Part shown: in pieces, positions 35,553-45,139 of the stretch
Numbering within the stretch: the first letter of the stretch is position 1
How the letters are laid out: every line of letters starts with the position of its first letter
Assembly (NCBI RefSeq): GCF_049800915.1
Contig: NZ_JBNAFY010000006.1
Span: forward strand, 62,001 to 126,000
DNA: 64,000 nucleotides
Direction: 5' to 3'
From: Amaricoccus macauensis_A
GTDB lineage: Bacteria; Pseudomonadota; Alphaproteobacteria; Rhodobacterales; Rhodobacteraceae
The notes under the pieces: model-generated
Seen by the model: the letters and a program-made list of their open reading frames with translations, nothing else
What the model was told of the DNA's origin: nothing
Databases searched by the model: none
Position numbers and translations under genes: made by a program

Positions 35553-36154
35553 GCCTTGCGAAAAGCGTGAGCTCGCCGATGACTTGGGAAGAGCGGATCG
35601 AGAGCTATGCGCGGGAAACGAGATACCCGCGCAGCCTTTTCGTGGCCGAGGATGGCCGCGTCGTCGGCACGTGGATCATGGGCAACAACTACCGGGTGAA
35701 ATCCGAGTACTACGGAGGTTACCCGGCAGGCTATCTTCGCCGGATAAAAGCGCTTTTTCCGGATAAACAGCGGGTATTGCACCTCTTCAGCGGGCGGGTC
35801 GATACGGAGCTCTTCCCCGGCGACACGGTCGACATTAACCCGGACCTGAAGCCCACTTACCTCGACGATGCCCAGAGCCTCGAAGGCGTGCCGCTTGGAC
35901 AGTATGACCTCGTCCTCGCGGATCCGCCCTACAGCGTCGAGGATTGCGATCACTACGGCACAAGCATGGTGAGCCGGAACAAGGTCATGCGCGCATTGTC
36001 CCGTGTGAGGCCGGGAACCCACGTGGTTTGGCTCGACCAGGTGCTGCCGATGTATCGCAAGGACACATTCGACATTGAAGCGGTGATCGGCATGTGGAAA
36101 TCCACCAATCACCGCTTCAGGGGCATCACGATCTTCTGCCGCCGCACGGACTGA
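35549..36154 (+). CDS. Orphan class I methyltransferase with DPPY motif
   Basis: A 201-residue protein. RVLHLFSGRV (motif I-like), GDTVDINPD (motif II-like) and LVLADPPYSVEDC (motif IV DPPY) identify a SAM-dependent methyltransferase resembling N6-adenine DNA or base methylases. There is no target-recognition domain and no restriction gene alongside. The start is either GTG 35549, overlapping the pepF stop, or ATG 35579. The substrate is unknown. Confidence 0.65.
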   Translation: MSLAKSVSSPMTWEERIESYARETRYPRSLFVAEDGRVVGTWIMGNNYRVKSEYYGGYPAGYLRRIKALFPDKQRVLHLFSGRVDTELFPGDTVDINPDLKPTYLDDAQSLEGVPLGQYDLVLADPPYSVEDCDHYGTSMVSRNKVMRALSRVRPGTHVVWLDQVLPMYRKDTFDIEAVIGMWKSTNHRFRGITIFCRRTD

Positions 36155-36157
36155 GCC

Positions 36158-39100
36158 TTATGCCGGCGCGGTCGGCTCTACCAAGCCCTTTTCTGACTCT
36201 GGTGCATCCAGCGGTGTGTAGATGCCTTGGTATTGCCGTTTGCTCCATTCGCGCGCGGCTTGGATCGCAACGTAGAGTACCGGGATAAGGATCAGTCCGA
36301 GGGTGGTTGCGGCCAGCATGCCACCAAAAACCGCAACTCCGATCGAGCTTTGGCTCGCAGCACCCGCACCAGATGCGATTACGAGCGGGAAAACTCCGAG
36401 CAGGAAGGAAAGTGCTGTCATGAGCACAGCTCTGAACCGGAGACGAGCGGCGGTGAGTGCGGCATCGTAGATCGAGGCACCCTTGGCGCGCGTCTCCATG
36501 GCGAACTCCACCACGAGAATGGCATTCTTCGCGCCCATACCGACCAACATGATCATTCCGATCTGGGTGTAGAGATTCGCATCCTTGCCTGCGACCCAGA
36601 CCGCGCAATAGGCGCCGAAAATGGCGACAATGACCGTAAGGAGGATTGCGATGGGCATCGTCCAGCTTTCGTACTGCGCCACGAGAAACAGGTAGGCGAA
36701 GATAACCGCTAGCCCGAGGATGAGCGCGACGAGTCCGCCGGCCTCCTGTTCCTGCACCGCAGACCCCGTCCATTCGAAAGCGTAACCAGGGGGAAGCGCG
36801 TCGGATGCAACCTCCTCTAGTGCCGCGATGGCCGATCCGGTGGAATAGCCCGGCGCCGGATTGGCGGTCACGCTGGCGGCACGGAACATGTTGAACCGGT
36901 TGAGGCTCATCGGTCCAAGAATGTTATCGACCGTGACCAATGTGCTCATCGGTACCATTTCGCCACCATTCGAGCGGACATAGAGCTTGCCAATGTCATC
37001 CACCGTGTCGCGGTAGCCGCTGTCGGCCTGCATCATCACCTTGTAGACCCGACCGAACATGTTGAAGTCGTTGACGTAGTAGGAGCCCAGATACGCTTGC
37101 AAGGTGCCGAAGACCTCGGAGACATTCACATCGAGCGTCTTGGCCTTCTCGCGATCGAGATCGACGAAGAGCTGCGGAACGTTGGCCCGGAAGGTGGAAT
37201 AGGCCAGCGCAATTTCGGGGCGCTGATTGGCGGCGTAGACCATGCTACCGATGGCCGAGGCAAGATCCTGAGGAGAGCCGCCACCCGTCTGCTGAATTTT
37301 CATCTCGACACCACCCGCACTGCCCAACCCAGCGATGGGCGGCGGGTTGAAGGCGATAATCGAAGCTGACGGGATGGTATTGAACATGCCCTGAATCTTT
37401 GCGAGCAGCGCCTGCGCGGAAAGCTCGGGCTCGGTGCGTTCGGACCATGGCGTAAGCGTTATCGCCATGAAGGCCGCGTTCGACGACGCACCTCCGTTCA
37501 GCATCGAGAAGCCGTCGACGGTCACGAGATGGGCAATACCCGGCACCTCTTCGAGCATGGCCTCCATCTCGCGACTCACCGCTTCGGTACGATTGAGTGA
37601 AGCGCCCTCGGGGAGTTGCACATCGACCATAAGAAAGCCCTGATCCTCGTCGGGCAGAAAACCCGAGGGCACCACTCCGGAAAGGCCTCCAATCCCGGCA
37701 ACTACAAGCGCGATTGCGACGAGGCCGAAGACCGCCTTCCGCGCAAGAGCCGCGACAATTGCGGCATATCCGTCCCTCGCGACCCCGATCGTGCGCTCGA
37801 ATCCCGCGAGCAGTCCCTTGGGCGGCCCCTGGCGCGGCTTCAGAATGAGCGCGCAAAGCGCGGGAGAAAGGGTCAGCGCATTGATCGACGAAATGATGAC
37901 GGCTCCGGAGATCGTAATGGCGAACTGGCTATAAAGCCGGCCAGTGATCCCCGGCATGATCGTGACCGGCACAAAAACAGCAAGAAGCACAAGGGTCGTC
38001 GCTATGACCGGGGCCGTGATTTCTCGCATGGCAAGCCGGGTCGCATCCCGCGGCGAAAGACCTTCTGCGATGTGATGCTCGACGTTTTCCACCACGATAA
38101 TCGCGTCATCCACCACAATACCGATGGCGAGCACGAGCGCGAAGAGCGTCACCGTGTTCAGTGACATGCCCAATGCAAACATGATCGCGAAGGCACCGAT
38201 AAGTGAGACTGGAATCGCGACCATGGGAACGATGGTGGCACGCAAGTTCCCCAGGAAGATGAAAACAACCGAAATCACCAAGACGAAGGCAATCAGAAGT
38301 GTCTCGATCACGTCGTCTAGCGAACTCTCGACGAATGCTGTGGTGTTGAAGGGCACTTCATAGTCCACCCCCTGGGGGAAGCGTGCCTTTAAACGGTCCA
38401 ACTCCGCCAGCACACCTTCAGAGACGTCGAGTGCGTTCGCACCGGGAGCCTGATAGACAGCCATTACCGTCGCGCTTTCGCGGTCGTAACGTCCGGCGAA
38501 GCTGTAAACCTGAGAACCCAGCTCCACGCGCGCTACATCTCCAACCGTGACAATCGCGCCATCTTCACCGGTGCGCAGAACGATTTGCTCAAACTCGGCT
38601 GGGTCAGACAGGCGGCCTTTGGCCTTCACGGTATACTGAAATTGCTGATCGGCGGCGGCTGGTGGTGCACCGATCTGGCCGGCCGGCACGATGGCATTCT
38701 GATCGGAGATCGCATTGGCGAAATCGGTAGGTGTCATGCCAAGGCTGGCCAGCCTGTCAGGATCGAGCCAGATGCGCATTCCGTAGGAGAAGTCAGTCAT
38801 CACATCGACGCGGCCGACCCCGGTGACCCGGCTCAATGCGTCGCGCAAATTGATCGAGGCGAAGTTCGACAGGAACACCTCGTCATAGCCTTCGTCCTCG
38901 GAGAAGACCGTCACCAGCATGAGCATGTTGGTGCTCGATTTCTGTGTCGAGACACCGTTCTGGTTCACCTCGGCCGGCAATTGGTTGACCGCCTGGCTTA
39001 CACGGTTCTGGGTATTTACCGTTGCAAGGTCAGGATCCGTGCCGACAGCGAAGGTCACATCGAGGCTGTAGGACCCGCTGTCCGCACTGGTGGATGACAT

Positions 39101-39334
39101 ATAGAGCATGTCATCCACCCCGTTGACCTGGGCTTCGATCGGGGCGGCGACGGTTTCTTCGAGTGTCTCCGCGCTCGCGCCGGTGAAACTGGCGGAAACC
39201 CGCACGACGGGCGGGGTGATCTGCGGAAACTGTTCGACGGGAAGCACAATGTAAGCGATCCCACCGATGAGTGAGATCACGATGGAGATTACCAGTGCGA
39301 ATTTCGGGCGGTCGATAAAGGTAGACGAAATCAT
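36158..39334 (-). CDS. RND multidrug efflux permease (HAE1/AcrB type)
   Basis: A 1058-residue inner-membrane proton antiporter with the typical start FIDRPKFALVISIVISLIGG and two large periplasmic loops. The TM4 proton relay is LVLAIGIVVDDAIIVVENV (Asp-Asp) and the second-half motif includes MLVGMGAKNAILVVEFA. It works with the membrane fusion protein encoded 4 bases upstream and an outer-membrane factor that is not in the window. No dedicated regulator is adjacent. Confidence 0.94.
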   Translation of the reverse strand: MISSTFIDRPKFALVISIVISLIGGIAYIVLPVEQFPQITPPVVRVSASFTGASAETLEETVAAPIEAQVNGVDDMLYMSSTSADSGSYSLDVTFAVGTDPDLATVNTQNRVSQAVNQLPAEVNQNGVSTQKSSTNMLMLVTVFSEDEGYDEVFLSNFASINLRDALSRVTGVGRVDVMTDFSYGMRIWLDPDRLASLGMTPTDFANAISDQNAIVPAGQIGAPPAAADQQFQYTVKAKGRLSDPAEFEQIVLRTGEDGAIVTVGDVARVELGSQVYSFAGRYDRESATVMAVYQAPGANALDVSEGVLAELDRLKARFPQGVDYEVPFNTTAFVESSLDDVIETLLIAFVLVISVVFIFLGNLRATIVPMVAIPVSLIGAFAIMFALGMSLNTVTLFALVLAIGIVVDDAIIVVENVEHHIAEGLSPRDATRLAMREITAPVIATTLVLLAVFVPVTIMPGITGRLYSQFAITISGAVIISSINALTLSPALCALILKPRQGPPKGLLAGFERTIGVARDGYAAIVAALARKAVFGLVAIALVVAGIGGLSGVVPSGFLPDEDQGFLMVDVQLPEGASLNRTEAVSREMEAMLEEVPGIAHLVTVDGFSMLNGGASSNAAFMAITLTPWSERTEPELSAQALLAKIQGMFNTIPSASIIAFNPPPIAGLGSAGGVEMKIQQTGGGSPQDLASAIGSMVYAANQRPEIALAYSTFRANVPQLFVDLDREKAKTLDVNVSEVFGTLQAYLGSYYVNDFNMFGRVYKVMMQADSGYRDTVDDIGKLYVRSNGGEMVPMSTLVTVDNILGPMSLNRFNMFRAASVTANPAPGYSTGSAIAALEEVASDALPPGYAFEWTGSAVQEQEAGGLVALILGLAVIFAYLFLVAQYESWTMPIAILLTVIVAIFGAYCAVWVAGKDANLYTQIGMIMLVGMGAKNAILVVEFAMETRAKGASIYDAALTAARLRFRAVLMTALSFLLGVFPLVIASGAGAASQSSIGVAVFGGMLAATTLGLILIPVLYVAIQAAREWSKRQYQGIYTPLDAPESEKGLVEPTAPA

Positions 39335-39338
39335 CGCC

Positions 39339-40499
39339 TCAGCCCTCCGTTCCGCCGGCCACCACCGCGTTCACCGGAACGCCCGGCCGAACACGCTGAA
39401 GCCCCTCCGTGATAACGCTTTCGCCTTCCTGCAGACCACTGCGGAGTATGAAATCCGTACCGTCGGTCGGCCCTATTTCGACATAGCGCTGTTCGACAGT
39501 TCCTTCGCTGCCCACGACAAGCACAAAGCTGCCGCGCTGGTCTCGCTGCACCGCAGCCTGCGGCACGACGAGGCGGGATACTGGAGCTTCCTGTTCGACC
39601 TCGACGGCAACGTAGATCCCGGGAGCAAGGAGGTTGTCCGCGTTGTCAAACCGCGCGCGCACCGTGATCGTACCGGTTTGTGGATCGACCGTATTGTTGA
39701 CAAAGATGATCTTACCGATCTCGCCATAGGCATTCCCGTTGGGCAGGATGAGTTTGATGGGCGTGCTCTCCGGGCCGTCATGGGTACCGAGCGTCTCGGT
39801 GCCGATATGCTGCAAGATATCGAGGTATGTGCTCTCGCTAAGGGAAAAGCTGACCTCGATCGGGCTAAGGCTCACGAGTCGAGTAAGTGTCACACCTGGT
39901 CCGACGGTATCGCCTTCACTTACCTGAATCTCGCCAATGCGGCCCGAGAAGGGCGCATGAATCTTTGTGTAGTCTAGGTTGAGCTGGGCAAGCGATATCT
40001 GTGCGTTTGCGGCTTCCAGGCTCGCCTTTGTGGCGTCGCGCTGCGCCAGTGAGGCGTCGTATTGGGCCTGAGCGACGGTGTTTGACTGCAGAAGCTTGGT
40101 ATTTCGTTCCAGTTCGATTTCCGCCAGCGCGAGTTCTGCTTCCTGTTGCGCCGCAGCCGCTTGTGCCGCCGTCAGGTCAGCCTCGAACTCTTCAGGCTCG
40201 ATCTCGAACAGGAGATCTCCCTGCTTGACCCAGGAGCCATCCGTTACTGCCGGCGCCTTGAGAAAACCCTGAACACGCGGCACGAGATCGATGGAATCAA
40301 CCGCTCTCACACGGCCGACGAAACTGAAGACGCTGGTAATCTCACGGGAGGAAATTCCGGCCACGGTAACACTGGGGGCCGCTGCCGCTCCTCCGCCCTC
40401 AGCGTCACTCTGCTCGTCATCACACCCTGCGATGGCCGTGAGCGCGAACAACAGGAGGAAGGGTCGCACCCAAGTCACATTCAAAGCGCGAAGAAGCAT
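39339..40499 (-). CDS. RND efflux membrane fusion protein (AcrA type)
   Basis: A 386-residue periplasmic adaptor with a lipobox (LTAIAGCDD). Its biotinyl-lipoyl-like halves FSFVGRVRAVDSIDLVPRV and IHAPFSGRIGEIQVSEGD flank an alpha-hairpin (about residues 95-155), followed by beta-barrel and membrane-proximal domains. ATG 40499 is chosen; the longer frame to 40592 lacks a signal. It is co-transcribed with the RND permease. Confidence 0.93.
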   Translation of the reverse strand: MLLRALNVTWVRPFLLLFALTAIAGCDDEQSDAEGGGAAAAPSVTVAGISSREITSVFSFVGRVRAVDSIDLVPRVQGFLKAPAVTDGSWVKQGDLLFEIEPEEFEADLTAAQAAAAQQEAELALAEIELERNTKLLQSNTVAQAQYDASLAQRDATKASLEAANAQISLAQLNLDYTKIHAPFSGRIGEIQVSEGDTVGPGVTLTRLVSLSPIEVSFSLSESTYLDILQHIGTETLGTHDGPESTPIKLILPNGNAYGEIGKIIFVNNTVDPQTGTITVRARFDNADNLLAPGIYVAVEVEQEAPVSRLVVPQAAVQRDQRGSFVLVVGSEGTVEQRYVEIGPTDGTDFILRSGLQEGESVITEGLQRVRPGVPVNAVVAGGTEG

Positions 40500-40563
40500 G
40501 GCAATTACATCCCAATGTAGTGAAGAGGCCCTGTTCGGTCCTCGACAAACGATGTCAGTTGCC

Positions 40564-40590
40564 GGGCCGCAATCCGTGCAAACGCGGCCC
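40564..40590 (-). terminator. Hairpin between cysteine synthase and efflux operon
   Basis: Perfect 7-base arms GGGCCGC (40564-40570) and GCGGCCC (40584-40590) enclose a 13-base loop, 20 bases past the cysteine synthase stop on the minus strand. There is no T tract, so it may be a Rho-dependent or attenuating hairpin rather than a full terminator. Confidence 0.35.
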
Positions 40591-40609
40591 ACGCAGATAT
40601 CTGTTGCCC

Positions 40610-41704
40610 TCAGTCGAGCTGGTAACCCGGCGTCGAACGCGAGATCTCTACTTCCTCGTCGTTCATGTCCGCACCAAAAGGCTCGAAGAGCGGAGTCGAA
40701 AGATAGCGTTCTCCAGTGTCAGGCAACATGGCGAGGATGACCGAACCTGGCGCGGCCCTCTCTGCGATCTGCATCGCAATTGCAAAGGTCGAACCGCCAG
40801 AGACGCCTGTAAAAATGCCCTCCTTCGCGGCAAGTTCGCGCGCCCATTTCATGCCGTCCGGCCCCGAAACGGGGATAAGTTCATCGTAGTAGTTTCCGTC
40901 AATGGCTTCTTGAAGCACATGAGGGATAAAGTCGGGCGTCCATCCTTGGATCGGATGGGGTTCGAAGGATGGGTGGCTCTCGGCCGGGCCGTGGTCCTCC
41001 GTGCGCTTCTGCGGTGTTCCTGAGCCGACAAGCTGCGCGTTGGCAGGCTCCGAAAGAATGATCCTGGCTTCGGGCCATGTTTTCTTCAGAACGCGGCCTA
41101 CGCCGGCGACTGTGCCACCCGTTCCATAGCCCGTAATGAAATAGTCGAGCTTCTGACCGGCGAAATCGGCCAGGATCTCCCGGGCTGTGGTGTTTTCATG
41201 AATTTCGGCATTGGCGTCGGTTTCGAACTGACGCGCGAGAAACCACCCGTTCTTCTCAGCCAATTCCTTGGCTTTCATGTACATACCGGTGCCCTTCTGG
41301 CCCTTTGGTGTCAGGATGACCTTCGCTCCGAGGTAGCGCATGACCTGGCGACGCTCGACCGAAAAGCTTTCGGCCATGGTCACCACGAGTGGATACCCCT
41401 TTGCGGCACACACCATGGCGAGACCAATACCGGTGTTTCCTGATGTCGCCTCTACGACCGTCTGACCGGGTTTGAGGGATCCGTCGCGCTCGGCCGCCTC
41501 AATAATGTTGAGTGCCAGCCTATCTTTCACCGAAGAGGCCGGATTGAAGAACTCGCATTTGACGTAGATTGTCACGCCATCGGGAGCGAGACGGTTGATG
41601 CGGACGCATGGCGTGTTCCCTACGGTCTCGATAATGCTGTCAAAGGTCTGCCCGAGCCCCTCGGTCTGACGCACTTTGCCGCTCGATCCAACTGCTGAAG
41701 CCAT
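40610..41704 (-). CDS. Cysteine synthase A-like PLP enzyme
   Basis: A 364-residue O-acetylserine sulfhydrylase-type protein. The PLP lysine is in NPASSVKDR, the substrate loop is TSGNTGIG, and the phosphate loop is GTGGTVAGVG. It is longer than typical CysK (about 310-320 residues) because of an N-terminal stretch and an insert around PQKRTEDHGPAESHPSFEPH; this longer form is seen in Rhodobacteraceae. ATG 41704 follows GGGGGAG. Confidence 0.88.
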   Translation of the reverse strand: MASAVGSSGKVRQTEGLGQTFDSIIETVGNTPCVRINRLAPDGVTIYVKCEFFNPASSVKDRLALNIIEAAERDGSLKPGQTVVEATSGNTGIGLAMVCAAKGYPLVVTMAESFSVERRQVMRYLGAKVILTPKGQKGTGMYMKAKELAEKNGWFLARQFETDANAEIHENTTAREILADFAGQKLDYFITGYGTGGTVAGVGRVLKKTWPEARIILSEPANAQLVGSGTPQKRTEDHGPAESHPSFEPHPIQGWTPDFIPHVLQEAIDGNYYDELIPVSGPDGMKWARELAAKEGIFTGVSGGSTFAIAMQIAERAAPGSVILAMLPDTGERYLSTPLFEPFGADMNDEEVEISRSTPGYQLD

Positions 41705-41913
41705 TTTCTCCCCCCTTCCAGATTTCACCCCAGAGGACCCGAATTTGCGGGCCTTTCACTCTGCAGCTTCAGGTCTAAACCTATAACCGGACCACGGCTA
41801 CGGCCAAACCGTTTTGCCGAAAATGAGGGTTTCCTGTGTGTGTCGGCCATCTACAAGATGGGGCCGCACATCGCGATGCACGACCCCAAAAGTCAGTCAA
41901 GAAATGAGCAGCA

Positions 41914-43419
41914 TCAACGGCTGAGGTTCAGTGCAACGAACCGCGGCGCTCCATCGCGACGAACAAGAAGAAGAATCGAGTTTCGGCCTGCCGCTTCGGC
42001 CGCTTCAATCCGCTTGTTCATGTCTTGAGGGCTTCGAACGCTTTCTTGGCCGACCTCCGCGATCACATCGCCTTCGCGCATACCCTTCGAATAGGCGTCG
42101 GAACTGCTTTCCACTTCGAGAACAAGGAGGCCGCGGACGTCTGCATCAAGACCATACTGATCACGCAGATTGTCATCGAGTTCGGAAACGGACATGCCGA
42201 GAATTGCGCTTTCCTCAGGCTGGCCAGCATCATCCGGGCTGTCAACGGTGGCAGCCGCCAATGTCGGCTCATCCTCAAGCAGCCCGATCTTCACGGAAAG
42301 CGTTTCTTCCTTTCCATTGCGGAGCACGACGACATCGACCTCTTTCCCCACCTGAGTATCGGCCACGATCCTGACAAGTTCGCGAGTATCGTCGATCACC
42401 TCGCCATCGAACTCAAGGATCACGTCGCCCGTCTGCATGCCCCCCTGACGCGCAGGCCCTTCGGGCACATCCGTGACCATTGCACCATCGGTGGAATTGC
42501 GTCCAAGGGCTTCGGCCATGTCCGGGTCCACGTTCTGGATACGAACTCCGAGCCAACCGCGGCGCGTCTCGCCAAAATTGCGAAGCTGCATCACCACGCG
42601 CTCGACAACAGCCGAAGACATGGCAAAACCGATACCGATCGAACCGCCATTCGGGCTCAGGATCGCGGTATTCACCCCGATCACGTCGCCATCCATGTTG
42701 AAGAGCGGGCCTCCAGAATTGCCGCGGTTGATCGCCGCGTCGGTCTGGATGAAATCATCGTAGTTGCCCTGTAGGGTGCGGTTGCGAGCAGAGACAATGC
42801 CGGCAGAAACCGAAAACCCCTGCCCGAGCGGATTGCCGATGGCCAGAACCCATTCCCCGACCCGCGCGGCATCCGAGTCACCGAATGTCACGAAGGGAAG
42901 CGGGTCCTCGCGCTCGACCTTCAAAAGTGCGAGATCGGTTCTCGGGTCACGGCCGACAATATTTGCGTCTAGCATCTCACCGGAGAAAAGCTCAACGCTA
43001 ATTTCATCGGCGGATTCTATGACATGATTATTCGTGACGATGTAGCCGTCCTCGGAAATGAGAAAGCCGGAACCAAGCGCGCTTGAGCGGCGCTGACGTC
43101 GAGGCTCACCATTCTGCTGACGGTCCAGGAAGTCCCGAAAGAGATCCTCGAAAGGGGAGCCTTCGGGAACGATCGGCCGCATTCCGTCTGCCTGCGCGAC
43201 ATTGGTTGTTGTGGTGATATTGACCACGGAAGGACTGAGAGTTTCGGCAAGATCGGCAAAACTCTCCGGCAGGGGACCGCGTGCCCAAGACGGAGATGAA
43301 CCTGCGAAGACCAACAGACAGGCTACCGTGATCAACACCCCGAGGAAGCCTGTTGCCAAGCCCTTCGAACTTCGTGAGCCGACCTCGGTGATCGCAGCTC
43401 GTGCAGCCGAACGTGCCAA
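41914..43419 (-). CDS. Do-type periplasmic serine protease (DegP/HtrA)
   Basis: A protease of about 501 residues with an N-terminal membrane/signal segment (LATGFLGVLITVACLLVFAG) and an S1 domain with the triad in TNNHVIES (His), DPRTDLALLKVE (Asp) and NRGNSGGPL (Ser). Two C-terminal PDZ domains follow, the first with RRGWLGVRIQ. A TTG at 43419 has an AGGAGGG site at good distance and is preferred; ATG 43455 in the same frame lacks one. It handles misfolded envelope proteins. Confidence 0.9.
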   Translation of the reverse strand: MARSAARAAITEVGSRSSKGLATGFLGVLITVACLLVFAGSSPSWARGPLPESFADLAETLSPSVVNITTTTNVAQADGMRPIVPEGSPFEDLFRDFLDRQQNGEPRRQRRSSALGSGFLISEDGYIVTNNHVIESADEISVELFSGEMLDANIVGRDPRTDLALLKVEREDPLPFVTFGDSDAARVGEWVLAIGNPLGQGFSVSAGIVSARNRTLQGNYDDFIQTDAAINRGNSGGPLFNMDGDVIGVNTAILSPNGGSIGIGFAMSSAVVERVVMQLRNFGETRRGWLGVRIQNVDPDMAEALGRNSTDGAMVTDVPEGPARQGGMQTGDVILEFDGEVIDDTRELVRIVADTQVGKEVDVVVLRNGKEETLSVKIGLLEDEPTLAAATVDSPDDAGQPEESAILGMSVSELDDNLRDQYGLDADVRGLLVLEVESSSDAYSKGMREGDVIAEVGQESVRSPQDMNKRIEAAEAAGRNSILLLVRRDGAPRFVALNLSR

Positions 43420-43587
43420 ATGATGCCCTCCTCTCGGTGCGATTGCGGATCTCATTCAGAGACAGTCACCAATCGTAGCGCCGATTTTGACAACTGTCTC
43501 CCGAGATCTGATAACACGCTATCACACGCCCGTGCGCATCGTTGTCGATTGAAGCCCGAAGCCTTCAACCAAACCGCGATCAACGGG

Positions 43588-44472
43588 TCAGGCCGCCTGA
43601 AGGACGCCCCTTACGAGCTTCTCGTAGGCTGAAGCTATATCTCGGGTCAGCGCACCTACCTCGAATGTGTAGTCACCGATTTGCCCCACAGGTGTGACTT
43701 CTGCCGCCGTGCCAGTCAGCCAGCACTGCTCGAAGCCTTCCATTTCGGCCGGGTCAATGTGACGTTCGATGACTTTGACACCACGCTCCTTAAGAAGGTC
43801 GATTACTGTCCGGCGGGTGATGCCATCGAGGAAGCAATCAGGCTTGGGCGTATGCACTTCCCCATCTTTCACGAAGAACACGTTGGCTCCGGTAGCCTCG
43901 GCGACGTAGCCGCGGTAGTCCATCATCAGCGCGTCGGAGCAGCCCTTGGCCTCCGCGGCATGCTTTGACATCGTGCAGATCATGTAGAGACCGCTAGCCT
44001 TAGCCTTTGAGGGGATTGTCTCCGGGCTAGGTCGTTTCCACTTGGAGATGTCGAGCTTAGCGCCGTTCATCTTCGCATCGCCGTAGTATGCACCCCATTC
44101 CCACACGGCAATCGAGGTGCAGACCGGATTGCGCGCGGATGCCACACCCATATCCGGGCCCGACCCCCGGAAGATGAGTGCACGGACATAGGCATCCTGC
44201 AATCCGCTCCGCTCGAGTGCTTCGCTCTTCGCCGCCTCGAGCTCATCGACGCTGTAGGGGCGCGGTATGTCGAGCAGATCGCACGAGGTGAGCAGGCGCT
44301 CGCTGTGTTCCCGGCTCTTGAAGATCTTCCCCGAATAGGCGCGCTCGCCCTCGAAAACCGCACTTGCATAATGAAGCGCGTGGGTCAGCACATGTACCTT
44401 TGCCTCGCGCCACGGCACGAACGTGCCATCCATCCAGATGACTCCATCCCGATCGTCATATGCGCCAGACAT
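43588..44472 (-). CDS. ilvE: Branched-chain amino acid aminotransferase
   Basis: A 294-residue class IV PLP enzyme of fold type IV. The PLP lysine is expected at Lys158 in SKAKASGLY. ALHYASAVFEGERAY, the DYRGYVAEATGANVFFV segment and the GITRRTVIDL loop are conserved. ATG 44472 follows TTGGAG. It is divergent from petP, sharing a 103-base promoter region. Confidence 0.93.
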   Translation of the reverse strand: MSGAYDDRDGVIWMDGTFVPWREAKVHVLTHALHYASAVFEGERAYSGKIFKSREHSERLLTSCDLLDIPRPYSVDELEAAKSEALERSGLQDAYVRALIFRGSGPDMGVASARNPVCTSIAVWEWGAYYGDAKMNGAKLDISKWKRPSPETIPSKAKASGLYMICTMSKHAAEAKGCSDALMMDYRGYVAEATGANVFFVKDGEVHTPKPDCFLDGITRRTVIDLLKERGVKVIERHIDPAEMEGFEQCWLTGTAAEVTPVGQIGDYTFEVGALTRDIASAYEKLVRGVLQAA

Positions 44473-44575
44473 GCTGAACTCCAAGTTTGTCAGATATTAC
44501 CGAATCCCCGCGGGTTGCGACAGCTTATTTCGCCGCAGGTGTGCTTGGCTATCATTTGAGTCTTGGAATGTCAAC

Positions 44576-45139
44576 ATGACTGACATAAACTGCGTGAACT
44601 TCCGAATATGGAGCGACTTTGTGCCCGAGCGCGGCTTTCCGACAAACTTCTCCCGCAGCGATCAGCTTCTTTTCTTGACGGACGAGCAGCTCCGCCAGGG
44701 AATTGAGTTGATGTATTTCGCCTATCGCAGCTTTACGGCCGATCCGGATCGGATACTCGCAAAACGGCACTATGGGCGAGCGCATCACCGAGCGATCCAT
44801 TTTATCAACAGAGCTCCGGGCCTGACCGTAAATGAGCTTCTGGCCACGCTTGGTGTCACCAAACAGAGCCTCAATCGCGTACTACGGCAACTCGTTGAAG
44901 ACGGCTTGGTCGAGAGCAGAGTGGGGGCTGAAGATCGGCGTCAGCGACTGCTCTACCTCACCGAGCAAGGCAAGGCGCTCGAGACCGAACTCTCCGCGGC
45001 CCAACGCCAGCGAATGCGAACTGCCTTCTCGAATGCCGGACCCGAGGCGGTAGTTGGATTTCGGAAGGTTCTGGAGCAAATGGTAGACGCTCATCTCCGG
45101 GAAAGGGTTCTTACTCCTGTCGAGAACAACCGGTCATGA
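44576..45139 (+). CDS. petP: MarR-family regulator, PetP-like
   Basis: A 187-residue winged-helix protein with GRAHHRAIHFINRAPGLTVN, the recognition helix VTKQSLNRVLRQLVEDG and the wing GAEDRRQRLLYLTEQG. Its stop overlaps the next gene, a response regulator, by 4 bases. In Rhodobacter capsulatus the same MarR/response-regulator pair, petP-petR, lies just upstream of the bc1 operon, and petR is needed for bc1 expression; the gene name rests on this pairing. Confidence 0.8.
   Translation: MTDINCVNFRIWSDFVPERGFPTNFSRSDQLLFLTDEQLRQGIELMYFAYRSFTADPDRILAKRHYGRAHHRAIHFINRAPGLTVNELLATLGVTKQSLNRVLRQLVEDGLVESRVGAEDRRQRLLYLTEQGKALETELSAAQRQRMRTAFSNAGPEAVVGFRKVLEQMVDAHLRERVLTPVENNRS

Noticed and set aside
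41861..41891. Imperfect GGGG...CCCC inverted repeat downstream of the Do-type protease as a terminator
   Set aside because: Three mismatches in 14 and no T tract on the minus strand.
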